DNA of 64,000 bases from Acanthosepion pharaonis (GCA_903632075.3 CAHIKZ030003327.1:2527501-2591500); one strand, 5' to 3'. Shown: positions 11,606-23,263, numbered from the stretch's first letter. The notes: generated by a model from the letters alone, not told the origin. Numbers and translations: made by a program.

Positions 11606-11904
11606 TTCACAAACTAAGAATGGGTTTAAAACACAAAAGAGGGATACAGGCAAGCGAACGCGGCGTTCTAGCGTCAATAAAGAACAGAACTAAGTCTGAT
11701 GAAACCGAGAAATGGCCTATCTTATTGGCTAGGATGAAATCCCAGCATGCATCTGTGTGTTTTTCTTATAATTTATTTGTCTGTGGGTGGCGGGGATGTT
11801 TTTTGCAGTCATTCTTAAACTGGTCGGAACCAATATTGTTTATTATTTTTTAATTGCCTTATGCCTATTATCCTGTGCATTTGATAAACCTAATAAAGAA
11901 CATT

Positions 11905-12005
11905 ATTTCCTCTGGTAGGGTTCGAACTTACATCCCACTTTATAGGGCAAACCATCATCTGATACGGCGTGCTTAAGGCCGCTCACCGGGATTTACCACA
12001 TGATT
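11905..12005 (-). mobile_element. tRNA-like SINE fragment
   Basis: The minus strand has an A-box-like GGTGAGCGGCCTTAAGC and a B-box-like AGTTCGAACCCTA at tRNA-like spacing. The stems are imperfect, so it is probably a tRNA-derived SINE head rather than a gene. Confidence 0.45.
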
Positions 12006-12289
12006 TACCGCGTGATTTGTGTCTAAATTATACGACCACTTTCTTTTGTTTTACTTCAATAGGTTTTGTTTTTACCAATTTCAAAACCTTAAGCCCTAAC
12101 CTTAAACCTTAATTTTTCCTTTTTTTATGTTTTTGCATGATATTTCTAAATTTTTTCTACAGGGTCATCTTTATCGGCTGTAAAAGATATTCTTTCGCTA
12201 ACTTCAATAAAAGTAAAAGATATAATATTACGCTTTACGTGTAAAAATAACTCAATTAACAGTGGTTTTAGTATAATTAGATATAATAA
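12006..12289. other. unassigned sequence
   Basis: AT-rich; nothing recognised. Confidence 0.5.
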
Positions 12290-12700
12290 GAATACGTTCG
12301 CTTATTGCCCTGTTCACACTCCTCCTCAGTCTTTTGAACATGATTACACGTTGATACATTGTTTCCAGTTTAGGATTGGGTTTCCAGTTCCTTCTAAAAT
12401 CTACTTCAAATCTGTACCTCTGTCGTCTCCGCCTAAACTCTGAAATTCTATTTATTTTTTTAATCATTTCACCTTAAAAAAAGGCAACAAATCTACTAAG
12501 ACGCAAGGAATTACTGAGTATGAAAGAGTGTACTTCTATACTTCTAACGTCTCCGCCTAAACTCTGAAATTTTATTTACTATTTATTTACCTCAATAGAA
12601 TGTCGATAGGTTAGTCTATCACATCTGGTTTACACTCCTCTCCAGTCTTTTGAAAAGGAACAGCAGTTTATCCAACGTATCATTATATTTTTAGACGTAT
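12290..12700 (-). repeat. second tandem pair of the unnamed dispersed repeat
   Basis: Two partial units (about 12290-12470 and 12540-12690) related to 1690-2205: GTTCACACTCCTCC, TCCAGTTTAGGATTGGG, CTTCTAAAATCTACTTCAA and CCTAAACTCTGAAAT blocks. The minus frame reads FRRRRQRYRFEVDFRRN, then KPNPKLETM. Confidence 0.55.
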
Positions 12701-12739
12701 TTTAAACATTTTGAAAGAAATGCATATTGTGTACGCAGT

Positions 12740-12997
12740 AAAACCATGCATGTCGAATTTTGGCAGCCTTGACGATCTAATATTGTTGGCTCTTCCCGCC
12801 AGATGATCTGACTGCTTAACTTTTCCCGCCACAGATTACTTCCGGTGATTGGCGCTGCATATAATGAAGCAAAACGTAAACACGTAACATTTACTCTGCG
12901 CATTAACCCTGCTTCCTTTTAACATGGGTGGCGCCACATCCCGCGTAAGTTATGTGAAAAGATGCGTTGGAGAAGAAAAGGTTAAGAACCACTGTTT
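12740..12997. mobile_element. hAT-like DNA transposon end
   Basis: The block ends at 12997 with GGTTAAGAACCACTG, whose reverse complement CAGTGGTTCTTAACC is the typical terminal motif of hAT elements. The adjoining ~250 bases are GC-richer than their surroundings. I could not find the matching left end, so this may be a truncated non-autonomous copy. Confidence 0.4.
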
Positions 12998-13385
12998 TAA
13001 GTTCTCAAGCAACGCCGGATATTTCTACTTGTTTCAGATCAGAACAGCTCTGTTGTACTGAAAAGTATTTTCAGTGTCAGTTCAAACTAGAGAGGCAAAT
13101 ATTGTTCGGATTTAATAAAATCATTAAAAATAAAGCCGCTCTAATCTACATTCTGAGACAATGAATAACAGCGATTTTGTCAACTGTGAAAATGTTTTTG
13201 ACCTAATTACGTTTCGGATCGATATGTGATATTTGGCATCCATATTATAACATTTTGTTTGTGGATGGATGGGTTTTCGTTACGTCACATCGTTGTAAAA
13301 TTTTGTTAGATTAATACCATTAATATCTGTCTATATCTCTGAGAGGAAGTATTATGATTATTTACATCATTCTTCATTTTCATTG
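12998..13385. other. unassigned sequence
   Basis: AT-rich; nothing recognised. Confidence 0.5.
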
Positions 13386-13440
13386 CCATATTCACAACGT
13401 TTCGGCCGTAGTACGCTCCGGCCTTCTTCAGGTTTTTGGA
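13386..13440 (-). ncRNA. hammerhead-ribozyme-like motif
   Basis: On the minus strand CTGAAGA (13425-13431) is followed by one extra A, a GGCCG/CGGCC stem and GAAA (13400-13403), then ACGU|U, which could form a minimal stem III. A closing stem I could be AC/GU and CCA/UGG around an internal loop. CUGANGA...GAAA is the hammerhead core. The extra base before stem II is irregular, so this is a candidate, not a proven ribozyme. Confidence 0.4.
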
Positions 13441-13559
13441 ATTTCGATCCTAACCCTTTATTTCATCTAACAGGGTAGATTGTTCTCGTTCCACGTACCA
13501 TGCCTTTCCGGGTGTCTCAGTTATTTCACTTTAACTCAACTCTTCATTTTTAAGTTTCA

Positions 13560-13650
13560 CCACTGCTGTAAACTGGTATTGAACTCACAACTGTTTGGGT
13601 CTAGTCACTAAATCTAACCAATCTTTTATCCACTGGACCATGTGTCCTCA
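13560..13650 (-). mobile_element. tRNA-derived SINE head
   Basis: The minus strand carries an A-box-like TGGTCCAGTGGATAA and a B-box-like GAGTTCAATACCAG at tRNA-like spacing. The hammerhead-like motif at 13386-13440 lies on the same strand about 120-170 bases downstream, so the two might belong to one element. Confidence 0.5.
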
Positions 13651-14254
13651 AATTCTATAATTTAAAAATTTAAGCAATTTTTACTATTTTTCCAAATTTA
13701 ATAATACTATTTTGTCATCTTCATTCGTTCTTGTCCCGTTAATACTGATCCTATTAAAAAGAAGTGAAACGATTAATAATTGCTGTATAAAATAAGGATA
13801 TTTTTTTAAATATATATTTTTCTCGATTTGATATGAGATTGAAATTCATTTGCTAATTATAGAGTATTTTTCTTACTTATTCATATTTTATTTGTCTATA
13901 AGGATTTATGTTATTCTAAAAATGGGAGGCGTCTTTGTAACTTCTCAGATTGTCATTCAATGGCCGTTACAAAAGCGCATCTGCAAGGTAGGAACTCGCA
14001 TCATTTTTTTTCTGGAAACTCCTCTTAATTGGCCATAGTTCGAACATAAGAAGCCAAGGACAATTACCTGACCAGTTTTAATCTCTGCTCCATTAACAAA
14101 ATTTTGACGTAAGAAGCAAAACAAATCGCCTCGTTCATTTAACAATAAATATTTTGAAAAAAGACACGAGAGAAATATAATTAAAGAATAAATATAAAAC
14201 CTAGAAGTTTATCATAGTTTCTACATTTAAAGAAATCAATAATTGCTTACCATT
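13651..14254. other. unassigned sequence
   Basis: AT-rich; overlapping short frames on both strands at 13850-14145 show no recognisable domain. Confidence 0.5.
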
Positions 14255-14555
14255 ATGAATTTTTGACTAGAATTACTTTCATTTGTGTGGTATTCATCGA
14301 GTTGCGTTATAAGTAATAACTGAAATTTCTAATAGATGAACCATTGTCAATCTTACTTAATTATCAGCTAGTATTTCTTTCATCATAATTTCATTGGCGT
14401 TTCACCAAGTAGTAGTAATAGTAGTATCTTGAATTTCTTTATAAGATGAGGCATTGTCAACCATTAATAATTTTGACATATATTTCTTTCATCTTGCTGA
14501 TGGGCGTAAACCGGATGTCTGAATCGTTGCTATAAAAATCAACTGAAATTAACCC
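14255..14555. repeat. degenerate tandem repeat, ~110-120 bp unit
   Basis: Three diverged units each contain a TTTCTTTCAT-type block and a GATGARSCATTGTCAAYC block (near 14335, 14445 and a partial third). Confidence 0.4.
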
Positions 14556-14852
14556 AAAAGAAATTTAAAATACAGGACAACTCAACTCAGTGGATTCTGT
14601 CATTTATTATTAATATAAAAGTTTTAAAAATTACGAAAAGTTACCGAATAAATTTGTATTTTTTCTTTCTTTTTCATATAGAGAATTATCATTACACATT
14701 TTTGAGTATAACAACTCAACAATAAATCAATAGTTTCTCCTTCTTCTTCTTCATTATTATTATTATTAGTAGTAGTAGTAGTAGTGTTAAAATTTTTTTC
14801 CCATTTGTATATTTTATAAGATTTTGCTTTCTTTATATTAATTTAGAAAAGA

Positions 14853-15412
14853 AGGTTTACGGCCGGAAGTCATTGTAACACCGGTTCCCGTACGATCCCC
14901 AAAGTTATGTGACTGGTCAGTAAGTACAGTGGAATGGATAATGGTACAGAACTGTTAATCGTAGAGCCTAGTTCAAATTCAAGTTGGGTTAGATATATTC
15001 ATTTACGCGCAAATAAAGTGGGGCAAAGCATCAGTCCACCTCTTCTCCCCTCTGATGAAATACTGATTAGCTACACAGGCATGTCTTTTAGATTTATTTA
15101 AATTCTCTGGAATATAAATATATACAAACTACCGTAGCAATAAAGTGTGGGATCTGTTTATATATTCTTTATAACAATAAATTGATCCTCAACTTTATAT
15201 CCACATTATAATTTCTTGTTTGGTTCTCAAATTCTGATTAAGTATGAATCCACCTCTTCTCCCCTCAGATATGGGTTAATTAGTAAGTATTGTATCTCAA
15301 AATCATTATTATCTAACAACGCCCCAAAAGAATTCTTACAATCTAAAAATATTTTCTGGTTTTAAATAACCTGCAAAGGGTTGATAAGCCGTAAAAAACA
15401 AAATCAATCAAT
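14853..15412 (+). mobile_element. 5S rRNA/tRNA chimeric SINE, copy 2 (interrupted)
   Basis: A 5S-like head (GGTTTACGGCC, then CCGGTTCCCGTACGATC), a tRNA-like body (AATGGATAATGGTACAG, B box AGTTCAAATTC) and the full tail (AATATTTTCTGGTTTTAAAT, CCTGCAAAGGGTTGATAAGC) ending in ATCAATCA. The body is interrupted: TCCACCTCTTCTCCCCTC occurs at about 15035 and again at about 15249, with ~190 unrelated bases between. Confidence 0.72.
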
Positions 15413-15553
15413 TCTGTAAAGAAAATAGATTTGGTAATAAAAATTCTAATATTTTCTCATTGCAAGCTGACAAATTTAGACCACCAAACCGCTTGTCTTT
15501 GTTGACACGCTCAATGCTTTGATAAATCAGTTAATCGAAAATCTTTTAAAGTA
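15413..15553. other. unassigned spacer
   Basis: No feature seen between the SINE and the DD37E transposon. Confidence 0.5.
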
Positions 15554-15555
15554 TA

Positions 15556-15760
15556 CACTGCGTGCCAAATTATTATCGAGATAACTTTTTTATAATATTT
15601 CAAAAACCGTCCAATCAATTTTCACCCAATGTTGGCAACACTGGCCTGCGCAATCGCTGAAATTTTCGACCTGATCTGCGCAATGTAAACAAACTGGCGC
15701 CATATTTGTTATCAGTACAGTGATTTGAGCGTGCCAAATTATTAGAAAGGTTTAGTAAAA
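15556..15760. repeat. left terminal inverted repeat of the DD37E transposon
   Basis: Matches 16905-17097 in reverse complement, including GGCGCCATATTTGTTATCAG and the terminal GTGCCAAATTATT. Confidence 0.88.
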
Positions 15761-15874
15761 ATCCCATAATTGAGCACACAAAACGTTTATTAATGTTGCA
15801 CGTGAATGTTTATGATAAAACAAGCTAATAAATAAGATAATCAAACAAATAATAACAGATACAAAGGCACAGTT

Positions 15875-16897
15875 TTAAACAAATTCATATGGAATGTGCT
15901 TTCCCTGTTTTGAAATTACTTGAAGAAGTCGACGATCCATATAATTTGTTAATTGTAGGATGTCATCTGCTGTAATGCCACGAGATATGTCAAGAATTGC
16001 TTCCCACAACTCAGCGTTGCTCCTGAATTGTCGTCCGTTGGCGTACATTCTTCGCTTCATGATGCTCCAAAGGTTTTCGATTGGGTTCAAATCCGGAGAA
16101 TTTGCTGGCCACTTTATTTTTCGAGGTCCATCGAAGCCTAACTGTTTCAAATATTCAGTAGTCTTATGAGCAGCATGTGAGGGAGCATTATCTTGCATAA
16201 AAACAATGGCCCTTCTGAAGGCAACTCTTTGCCTTTTCATCCACGGTTCAAGATGCTCCTTCATAAACGCTATGTATGCATCAGCAGTCATTTTGACGCC
16301 ATCTGGTATACTCCATGGACCCACTAATGTTTTTCCAATAATACCACCCCAGATCATTATGCCTCCACCGCCTTGTTGACGTCTCAAACACTGATGGCGA
16401 TTCTGTCCGTTCATTACCCAGCCTTTGCACCATCTATCTGGCCCATCAAGTGTTGCTTGAGTTTCGTCTGTGAACAAAACTTTAGAGAAGTCAATCTTCA
16501 TATTGTCCTCGGCCCATTTCAATCGATTTTGAATGTGATTTCTCGTCAACGGAGGCTTCGATACAGGTTTGACTGTTGTTGCTATTTACCTCAGATACCG
16601 ACACCGAGTACTTTTAGACACAGTAGGATCCCCAATGCGACTGAAAAGCTCTTGACTGGTAAGTCCAGGGTTCTTCGTGGCCTCTCGTTTAAGTCGTGAC
16701 ATGAGACGACGTGAAATAACCCTTGGCTTGCCTTTATCTGCTCTTTTGCGTACTTGTGTAGGGTCGGCGGTGAACTTTTTCGCTGTATGATGACACCTCC
16801 CTATCATTTTAGAAATTTCTAGGGTAGATTTACCTTTTGAGAGTTCTGAGGTGATAGTTTTCTTTTTAGCATTACTTAAACTGCTTTTATGGCCCAT
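15875..16897 (-). pseudogene. DD37E Tc1/mariner transposase, one in-frame stop
   Basis: The frame starts with MGHKSSLSNAKKKTITSEL and spans 341 codons including the terminator. A TAA after codon 103 (about 16586-16588) splits it, but the frame is unchanged across the stop, so a single substitution or a sequencing error could explain it. Residues 1-100 form the paired helix-turn-helix DNA-binding region. The catalytic triad is D in VLFTDET, D in FMQDNAPSHAAH, and E in SPDLNPIENLW. Thirty-seven residues separate the second D from the E, giving DD37E rather than the DD34E of Tc1 or the DD34D of mariner. The length is normal for the superfamily and the C-terminus (...IPYEFV) appears complete. Confidence 0.88.
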
Positions 16898-16904
16898 CTA
16901 AATT

Positions 16905-17097
16905 CTTACACTTTTCTAATAATTTGGCACGCTCAACTCACCTTGCTGATAACAAATATGGCGCCAGTTGGTTTACATTGCGCAGTGATTACGCAGCTCA
17001 GTGTTGCCAACATTGTGTGAAAATTTTGTGTGAATTGATTGGACGGTTTTTGAAATATTATAAAAAAAAGTTATCTCGAATAATTTGGCACGCAATG
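16905..17097. repeat. right terminal inverted repeat of the DD37E transposon
   Basis: Reverse complement of the left repeat, ending CACGCAATG before the TA. Confidence 0.88.
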
Positions 17098-17099
17098 TA

Positions 17100-17505
17100 G
17101 ATACAAGTATATGTGTTATTAATTAAATACTAAATTGAAACCATTAAAATATTGTGTGGAAAGCAATAAAACATGAATTATGATGTTATTTTATTCAAGA
17201 AGGTAAGGAAGGCAGTTTATTGTCTTTAATAGATCTGCATCTGAATTTGTTAACAGCATTTAATTATGGGGAGTCGATAAATAGCACTTTTTTTTTTTAA
17301 TAGATTTTGGGTTGAGAAATTTACAGAATTTATTGGAAATTTAGTTTAAGAATAAATTTTTAAACGGGCAAGATCCTTTCTGATCCCGACAATAGGTATA
17401 TTCTACTAAAACAGAAACGGCACCCATTTAAATTGTTGATATGTGGCTTCCAATAATCAGGACATGACGAAATTGGATCAAACTGCTGTAGCCTAATTAT
17501 CCCGA

Positions 17506-17511
<6 letters not shown>
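17100..17511. other. unassigned sequence
   Basis: AT-rich; nothing recognised before the (TA)n tract at 17512-17553. Confidence 0.5.

Positions 17512-17553
<42 letters not shown>
17512..17553. repeat. (TA)n microsatellite
   Basis: About 20 TA units. Confidence 0.95.
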
Positions 17554-17556
<3 letters not shown>

Positions 17557-17663
17557 GTAATAAATCCATTGGTATACAATCCAAGTGGATCTTAGTAATA
17601 TAAAATATTAAAACTGATCCACAAAAGAGCACAATGTATTTATTATAACAGAGCCAATAAATA

Positions 17664-17948
<285 letters not shown>

Positions 17949-18399
17949 TAAAACGTTACTTTAAGTGGATACTCATCTAATATACAGCAATACTGCTCCA
18001 ATCGAAAATACTGATTTTTCTTTTTATCTTTTCAGAAGTGTGCCATGATCATAATATAAATAATGTCAAATCGATCCCCATTAAAGTTTTTCTTCGCCCA
18101 ATTCTTAATAAATATATTATGGCGAAGCATTTTTTATTTGAATACACATGTTTTTTTTTTTTTAATTTCATAAATTGGAGCATGCATTAGAGGTCTGCAT
18201 TGAAGAAAAATATTTATTATCTCCCTTGACTTGGGGAAACGCCTCTGTAAAAGCAAAATGTAAAATACACTAATCTGTTTCTCGAAAAATGATTTAAAAA
18301 TGAGAATAATCTTTAATTGCCGAAAAGACCACATTAGTAGTACACTGTTATCAATGACGTGTTCCTAGTTTCAAATCTAACATTTGTAAATAAAAACGA

Positions 18400-18787
18400 G
18401 CTATATTGATTGATTAATTGATTGGTTTTTTCTATGGTTTGCAGGTTATTTAAAGCTAGAAAATATTTTTAGATTGTAAGAATTTTTTCGAGATAATATT
18501 GTTTTAGTGCAGTCTTACTAATTAACCCATAGCTGGGTGAGACAAGATGGATTTCTATCTTTCCTAAGGGTACCATTGCGTGTAAGTGAATATAACGAAC
18601 CCAACTGGAATTAGAAGTCGCCTCTCTGATTAACAAATCCGAGCCATGTTTTAAGAGATCACCCGCTCATCGGAAGTTACAACACTTGGTATTCCCAAGC
18701 GGTCACCCATCCAGATACTGGCCAGGCTCGACGTTGCACAACTTCGGTAATCGTACGGAAATCAGTGAAAAAACGAGGTATACATAA
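18400..18787 (-). mobile_element. 5S rRNA/tRNA chimeric SINE, copy 3
   Basis: Minus strand. The most complete 5S-like head in the window reads AACGTCGAGCCTGGCCAGTA, then TGGATGGGTGACCGCTTGGG and AATACCAAGTGTTGTAAC, which is close to the internal promoter region of 5S rRNA. The tRNA-like body and the tail (TAAAAATATTTTCTAGC, CTTTAAATAACCTGC) follow, ending in AATCAATCA. Confidence 0.78.
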
Positions 18788-19849
<1,062 letters not shown>

Positions 19850-19879
19850 GGAGAGGTTATAGTTGTTCCAACGAGAGAA

Positions 19880-20092
19880 AAGTGTATATTTTAAAGAGAA
19901 GCGAGAAGCCGCAAAAGTTTTTGATTATAATGTGGATTTTTAAAATATATATTACGCTTTATTTTTATTCATAATCTTATTTTTATTATTTTTCTTTATT
20001 ATATGGAAAATAAAGTATAATATATATTTAAAAATCCACATTACAACCGAAAACTTTTGCGGCATCTCTCTTCTTTTTAATATATATATATC
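19880..20092. repeat. fold-back element next to (CA)n(TA)n
   Basis: GCCGCAAAAGTTTTTGATTA continuing into TAATGTGGATTTTTAAAATA at about 19905-19948 is repeated in reverse complement at about 20027-20073. The arms are ~80 bases including a diverged AAAGAGAAGCGAG outer part, with a loop of ~50 bases. Confidence 0.75.
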
Positions 20093-20249
20093 ACCCACAG
20101 CAAGGCTGAGCTAGTATCACACTTAAGAAAGCACAAATGAAATATTTCTTTCCCTTACATGATTTTCTCCACAATAGCCCCTGTTAGCATGCAAGTGTAA
20201 AACGAAATGCACCATCCAATGCTGCCCTTATTTATCGTTCACGATAAGA

Positions 20250-20253
<4 letters not shown>

Positions 20254-20318
<65 letters not shown>
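20254..20318. repeat. (TA)n microsatellite
   Basis: About 32 TA units. Confidence 0.97.
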
Positions 20319-20320
<2 letters not shown>

Positions 20321-20345
20321 CAAATATATGGATATAAATCCGACA

Positions 20346-20604
20346 GTATGAAGAAAAATATATACGGAAAAACAAACAAAAAATCCTTATATACAATTAT
20401 GCTGTTTTAATGTTAATATGACAACGTCGGACGTTGGATAAGTCTTGTTCTTATGTACATCGTCTTTGTCATGTTGTATTGATAATGTTATAATTTATGA
20501 ATATGTCCTGAAGATGGTTTATTAGACCGAAACGTCCGACGTTGATATATTAACATTAAAACAGCATAATTGTATATAAGGATTTTTGTTTGTTTTTTTA
20601 TATT

Positions 20605-20612
<8 letters not shown>
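20346..20612. repeat. fold-back element with hammerhead-like core
   Basis: Arms 20346-20431 and 20532-20612 match in reverse complement (for example ATCCTTATATACAATTATGC and TGTTTTAATGTTAATAT). (TA)n tracts flank both sides. The interior of about 100 bases holds the hammerhead-like motif at 20500-20551. Confidence 0.8.
20500..20551 (+). ncRNA. hammerhead-ribozyme-like motif with three stems
   Basis: Core CTGAAGA lies at 20508-20514. After one extra T, stem II is GGTT (20516-20519) with GACC (20525-20528), then GAAA (20529-20532). Stem III is ACGT (20532-20535) with ACGT (20539-20542) around a 3-base loop, then T at 20543 as the cleavage base (GUU). Stem I pairs 20544-20551 with 20500-20507 over eight base pairs, one of them G-U. 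All conserved core bases of the CUGANGA...GAAA consensus are present. The unpaired base at the foot of stem II is the one irregularity. Self-cleavage is inferred, not shown. Confidence 0.55.
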
Positions 20613-20655
<43 letters not shown>

Positions 20656-20690
20656 TATATATGATATATATATATATATTTTATTATATA
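20609..20690. repeat. interrupted (TA)n tract
   Basis: TA units with a few G and T interruptions. Confidence 0.93.
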
Positions 20691-20853
20691 TAGAAGGATA
20701 TTACTGGAAAGTAATTGAAACTCACCTGAAGCGAGCTGAATGTGTAATGCTCCTCATGCCAATGACACTTCCACCGAGTTTCACTATGGCTTTTGATTTC
20801 ATTGAATTTGATGTGTTCCTCTCGAATTTTAAATTGGGGTAATCAGGAGAGAA

Positions 20854-20896
<43 letters not shown>

Positions 20897-21446
20897 TTTA
20901 TTTAAAAAAACATATACTCACTTTGTTTATACAAGGAGCTGTTAAAAATGTCACAGCTCGGCCAAGAAGCCCATTCGAAAAATAAATTTAATGTTTGTTT
21001 CTTTGCTCAGATTTTCGGAAGGGGGTCGACCCCCCCCCAAAAAAAAATTAGCCCCACTCTAGGAAAGATAGAGGGAGACATTCATAATTAAGTATAAATA
21101 AATCATGGACGTCCACTAAAGCATTTCATGAAATTATGCGAAATTTAATTTTCATTATATTTATTGAATGTCCGCTACTCAGTCTCTCGACGATTCGAAT
21201 TTTACTGCCGAAAGAGGACATTTTGAAATAAAGTGTCATTTTAGCAAAAATTATTTTTATAATTAGCAAAAATTATTTTTATAATTAGCATCTATGTGTA
21301 TTAAAATTAAAAACATCTATTTATCTTTAATTTACGGTTTCACCGTTCTCAGCTATATTGCCTTTTTCCAGATCGTTCTTTGCTTTTTGCCTCAATCGAC
21401 TTTCATATCTGGTCATTCGTCCTTGTTTATTATATTATTATCAGTA
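20691..21446. other. unassigned; contains (TA)n at 20859-20893
   Basis: AT-rich with a short TA tract and a duplicated 24-base block (AGCAAAAATTATTTTTATAA) at about 21243-21290. No gene recognised. Confidence 0.5.
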
Positions 21447-21628
21447 TTAGACTGGCGACGAGGTTTTTTTCACACTACTACTACTTTCTTCACAAAGTAC
21501 CTCTTCATCAGCCATTTGAAGATCATTCACCGGTGGTACTTGAACAGGAAGGTCATAATCATTGTGTGCTACTAGTCTTCTTGACGAGTCTATGTTGGGA
21601 GACACAATCTTATATTTGGTCCTAATGG
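21447..21628 (-). CDS. possible terminal exon, function unknown
   Basis: The minus frame reads TKYKIVSPNIDSSRRLVAHN, then DYDLPVQVPPVNDLQMADEE and VLCEESSSSVKKTSSPV before a stop. Composition is balanced and not repeat-derived, with an acidic stretch and a Ser-rich C-terminus. Just upstream is TCTGTTGCTTAACCATTAG, which would serve as a pyrimidine tract and AG acceptor, giving a phase-1 terminal exon of about 60 codons. An AATAAA lies within about 30 bases after the stop. I see no other exons and recognise no family. It could be a chance open frame, or part of an unknown repeat. Confidence 0.3.
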
Positions 21629-21879
21629 TTAAGCAACAGACTTTAGAATGCAGAAATAAGAGTCTTTGAAATGGCCCTTTGGTTCTTTCCATATATATAT
21701 AATATATAATAGTTACTACAAACGGCATTGCTCTCTTCGTTTTATTAAGCCAATCCCTTAATCAAATGGAACATGCTTAGGTGACAACCACCATTTATTC
21801 TGATCCTCGAGAGGGGCATCCATGATACAATTGATAGATCTTCTTAATTTCAGTTGTGATGATACGTTGCTTGATGATG

Positions 21880-21881
21880 TT

Positions 21882-21914
<33 letters not shown>

Positions 21915-21915
21915 A

Positions 21916-21973
<58 letters not shown>
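21880..21973. repeat. (GAT)n microsatellite
   Basis: TGC units followed by about 28 near-perfect GAT units. It reads as poly-Asp, poly-His or poly-Ile in different frames; not a gene. Confidence 0.95.
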
Positions 21974-21975
<2 letters not shown>

Positions 21976-22259
21976 GGACACTGGACTTGACTGGACGGGT
22001 GACGAGTATCGGACAACTGAAAAGAAAAAGTAAAATTTATGGAGAAATATGGCTAATGGGATATTTTGTGAAAAATGCATAACTAAACCATAAAAGTTGT
22101 CAATAATTCATAAGATTACATAATAGACATGATTAGTAATAAGATAGAAATCAGTAATTACCTGTAAAAGACTTTTACGGGTGGCGATGCGGATGACCGC
22201 AGGTTTTTGCGCACCTCATCCCATCAGAGAAACTGCGCCTGATGGAATAAATCCAATTA
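21974..22259. other. unassigned sequence
   Basis: Includes a short GC-richer patch at about 22180-22245. No feature recognised. Confidence 0.45.
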
Positions 22260-22520
22260 CATTACATGTAATACATATAATATAATATATTATAATATAA
22301 TATAATACAATACAATACAATATTTTATGATACATATAATATGATATAATACAATATAATATAATACATATAACACAATATAATATATTATGATACATAT
22401 AATATAATACACTATAATACATATAATATATAATACACTATAATGTAATATAATACATATAATATATAATACAATATAATATAATACAATATAATATAAT
22501 ACATATAATACAAAATTACA
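22260..22520. repeat. (ATATAATACA)-type low-complexity repeat
   Basis: Irregular runs of TATAA and ATACA units. The apparent minus-strand protein rich in Tyr, Ile and Cys is an artefact of this composition. Confidence 0.85.
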
Positions 22521-22943
22521 TATAATACAGCACAAAACATTCCCGATAAAAATTGGCTGTTGACCAGTGTAATGTTTCCGGTGGTACACAAGTGGACTCA
22601 TTGTGCTGTGTAATTTTAAGTTCCTTTTGAATTCAAATATTTTCTTTTCGAATGCCGGAATATTTCGCTGATGTACTCTTGGGGACATTGTTTTCATTCT
22701 ATTTGCTTTTGATTTAAAATTAATTCACTGTTCTACACTGATTAAATTCAGCAGTTTTAAGTATATTCGATGATTTTCCCCCGAGATTCGTTAAATATCC
22801 CCAAAATTCTTTAGTTATAGATTTGTTATTTAAAACTCGTTACAATGTGACGTTGTGGGTACGTGTTGGGGAGTCTACAAAAACATTTTTCAACCGCCAT
22901 GTAATGTCATAAATTGATATTTTTTAAGACTTAGCAACCCTGC
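22521..22943. other. unassigned sequence
   Basis: No coding or RNA feature recognised. Confidence 0.5.
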
Positions 22944-23263
22944 TGCAGGTTATTTAAAGCCAGAAAATATTTTTAGATTGGAGGGATTTTGGGGAGATAA
23001 TTATTCAATGATACAAGTTCTACTAAATAAAGCATAGGTGATGGGTGGGGAAGGGGATATTTCTACAGTTGCTGTAAGTGAATATAACGAACACGAATGG
23101 GATTGGAACCCGGTTCTACGATTAACAATTCCGACTCGTTATCCATTACACCAACCGCATATACAAGACTGCAGCACCTAACCCAAGTGGTCACCCATCT
23201 AGGTACTGACCAGGCTTGACGTTGCTTAACTTCAGTGATCGAACGGTGTTATAGAAACATACG
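22944..23263 (-). mobile_element. 5S rRNA/tRNA chimeric SINE, copy 4
   Basis: The minus strand gives TTAAGCAACGTCAAGCCTGG, then TCAGTACCTAGATGGGTGAC, which retains the central 5S-like part that copy 1 lacks. The tRNA-like body has GTGTAATGGATAACGAG (A-box region) and GGGTTCCAATCCC (B box). The tail is TAAAAATATTTTCTGGCT. Confidence 0.78.

Larger units (their letters stand above)
15554..17099 (-). mobile_element. Tc1/mariner-superfamily DD37E transposon with TA target duplication
   Basis: The element runs from CACTGCGTGCCAAATTATT at 15556 to its inverted counterpart ending at 17097, flanked by TA on both sides (15554-15555 and 17098-17099). The terminal inverted repeats are about 190-200 bases. 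Each carries an outer and an inner copy of GTGCCAAATTATT (15562, 15731, and inverted near 16918 and 17079), an IR/DR-type layout. The single transposase frame lies on the minus strand. Left and right repeats differ by scattered changes, so it has some age. Confidence 0.9.

Noticed and set aside
21795..22082. Poly-Asp, poly-His and poly-Ile proteins
   Set aside because: These come from the (GAT)n microsatellite.
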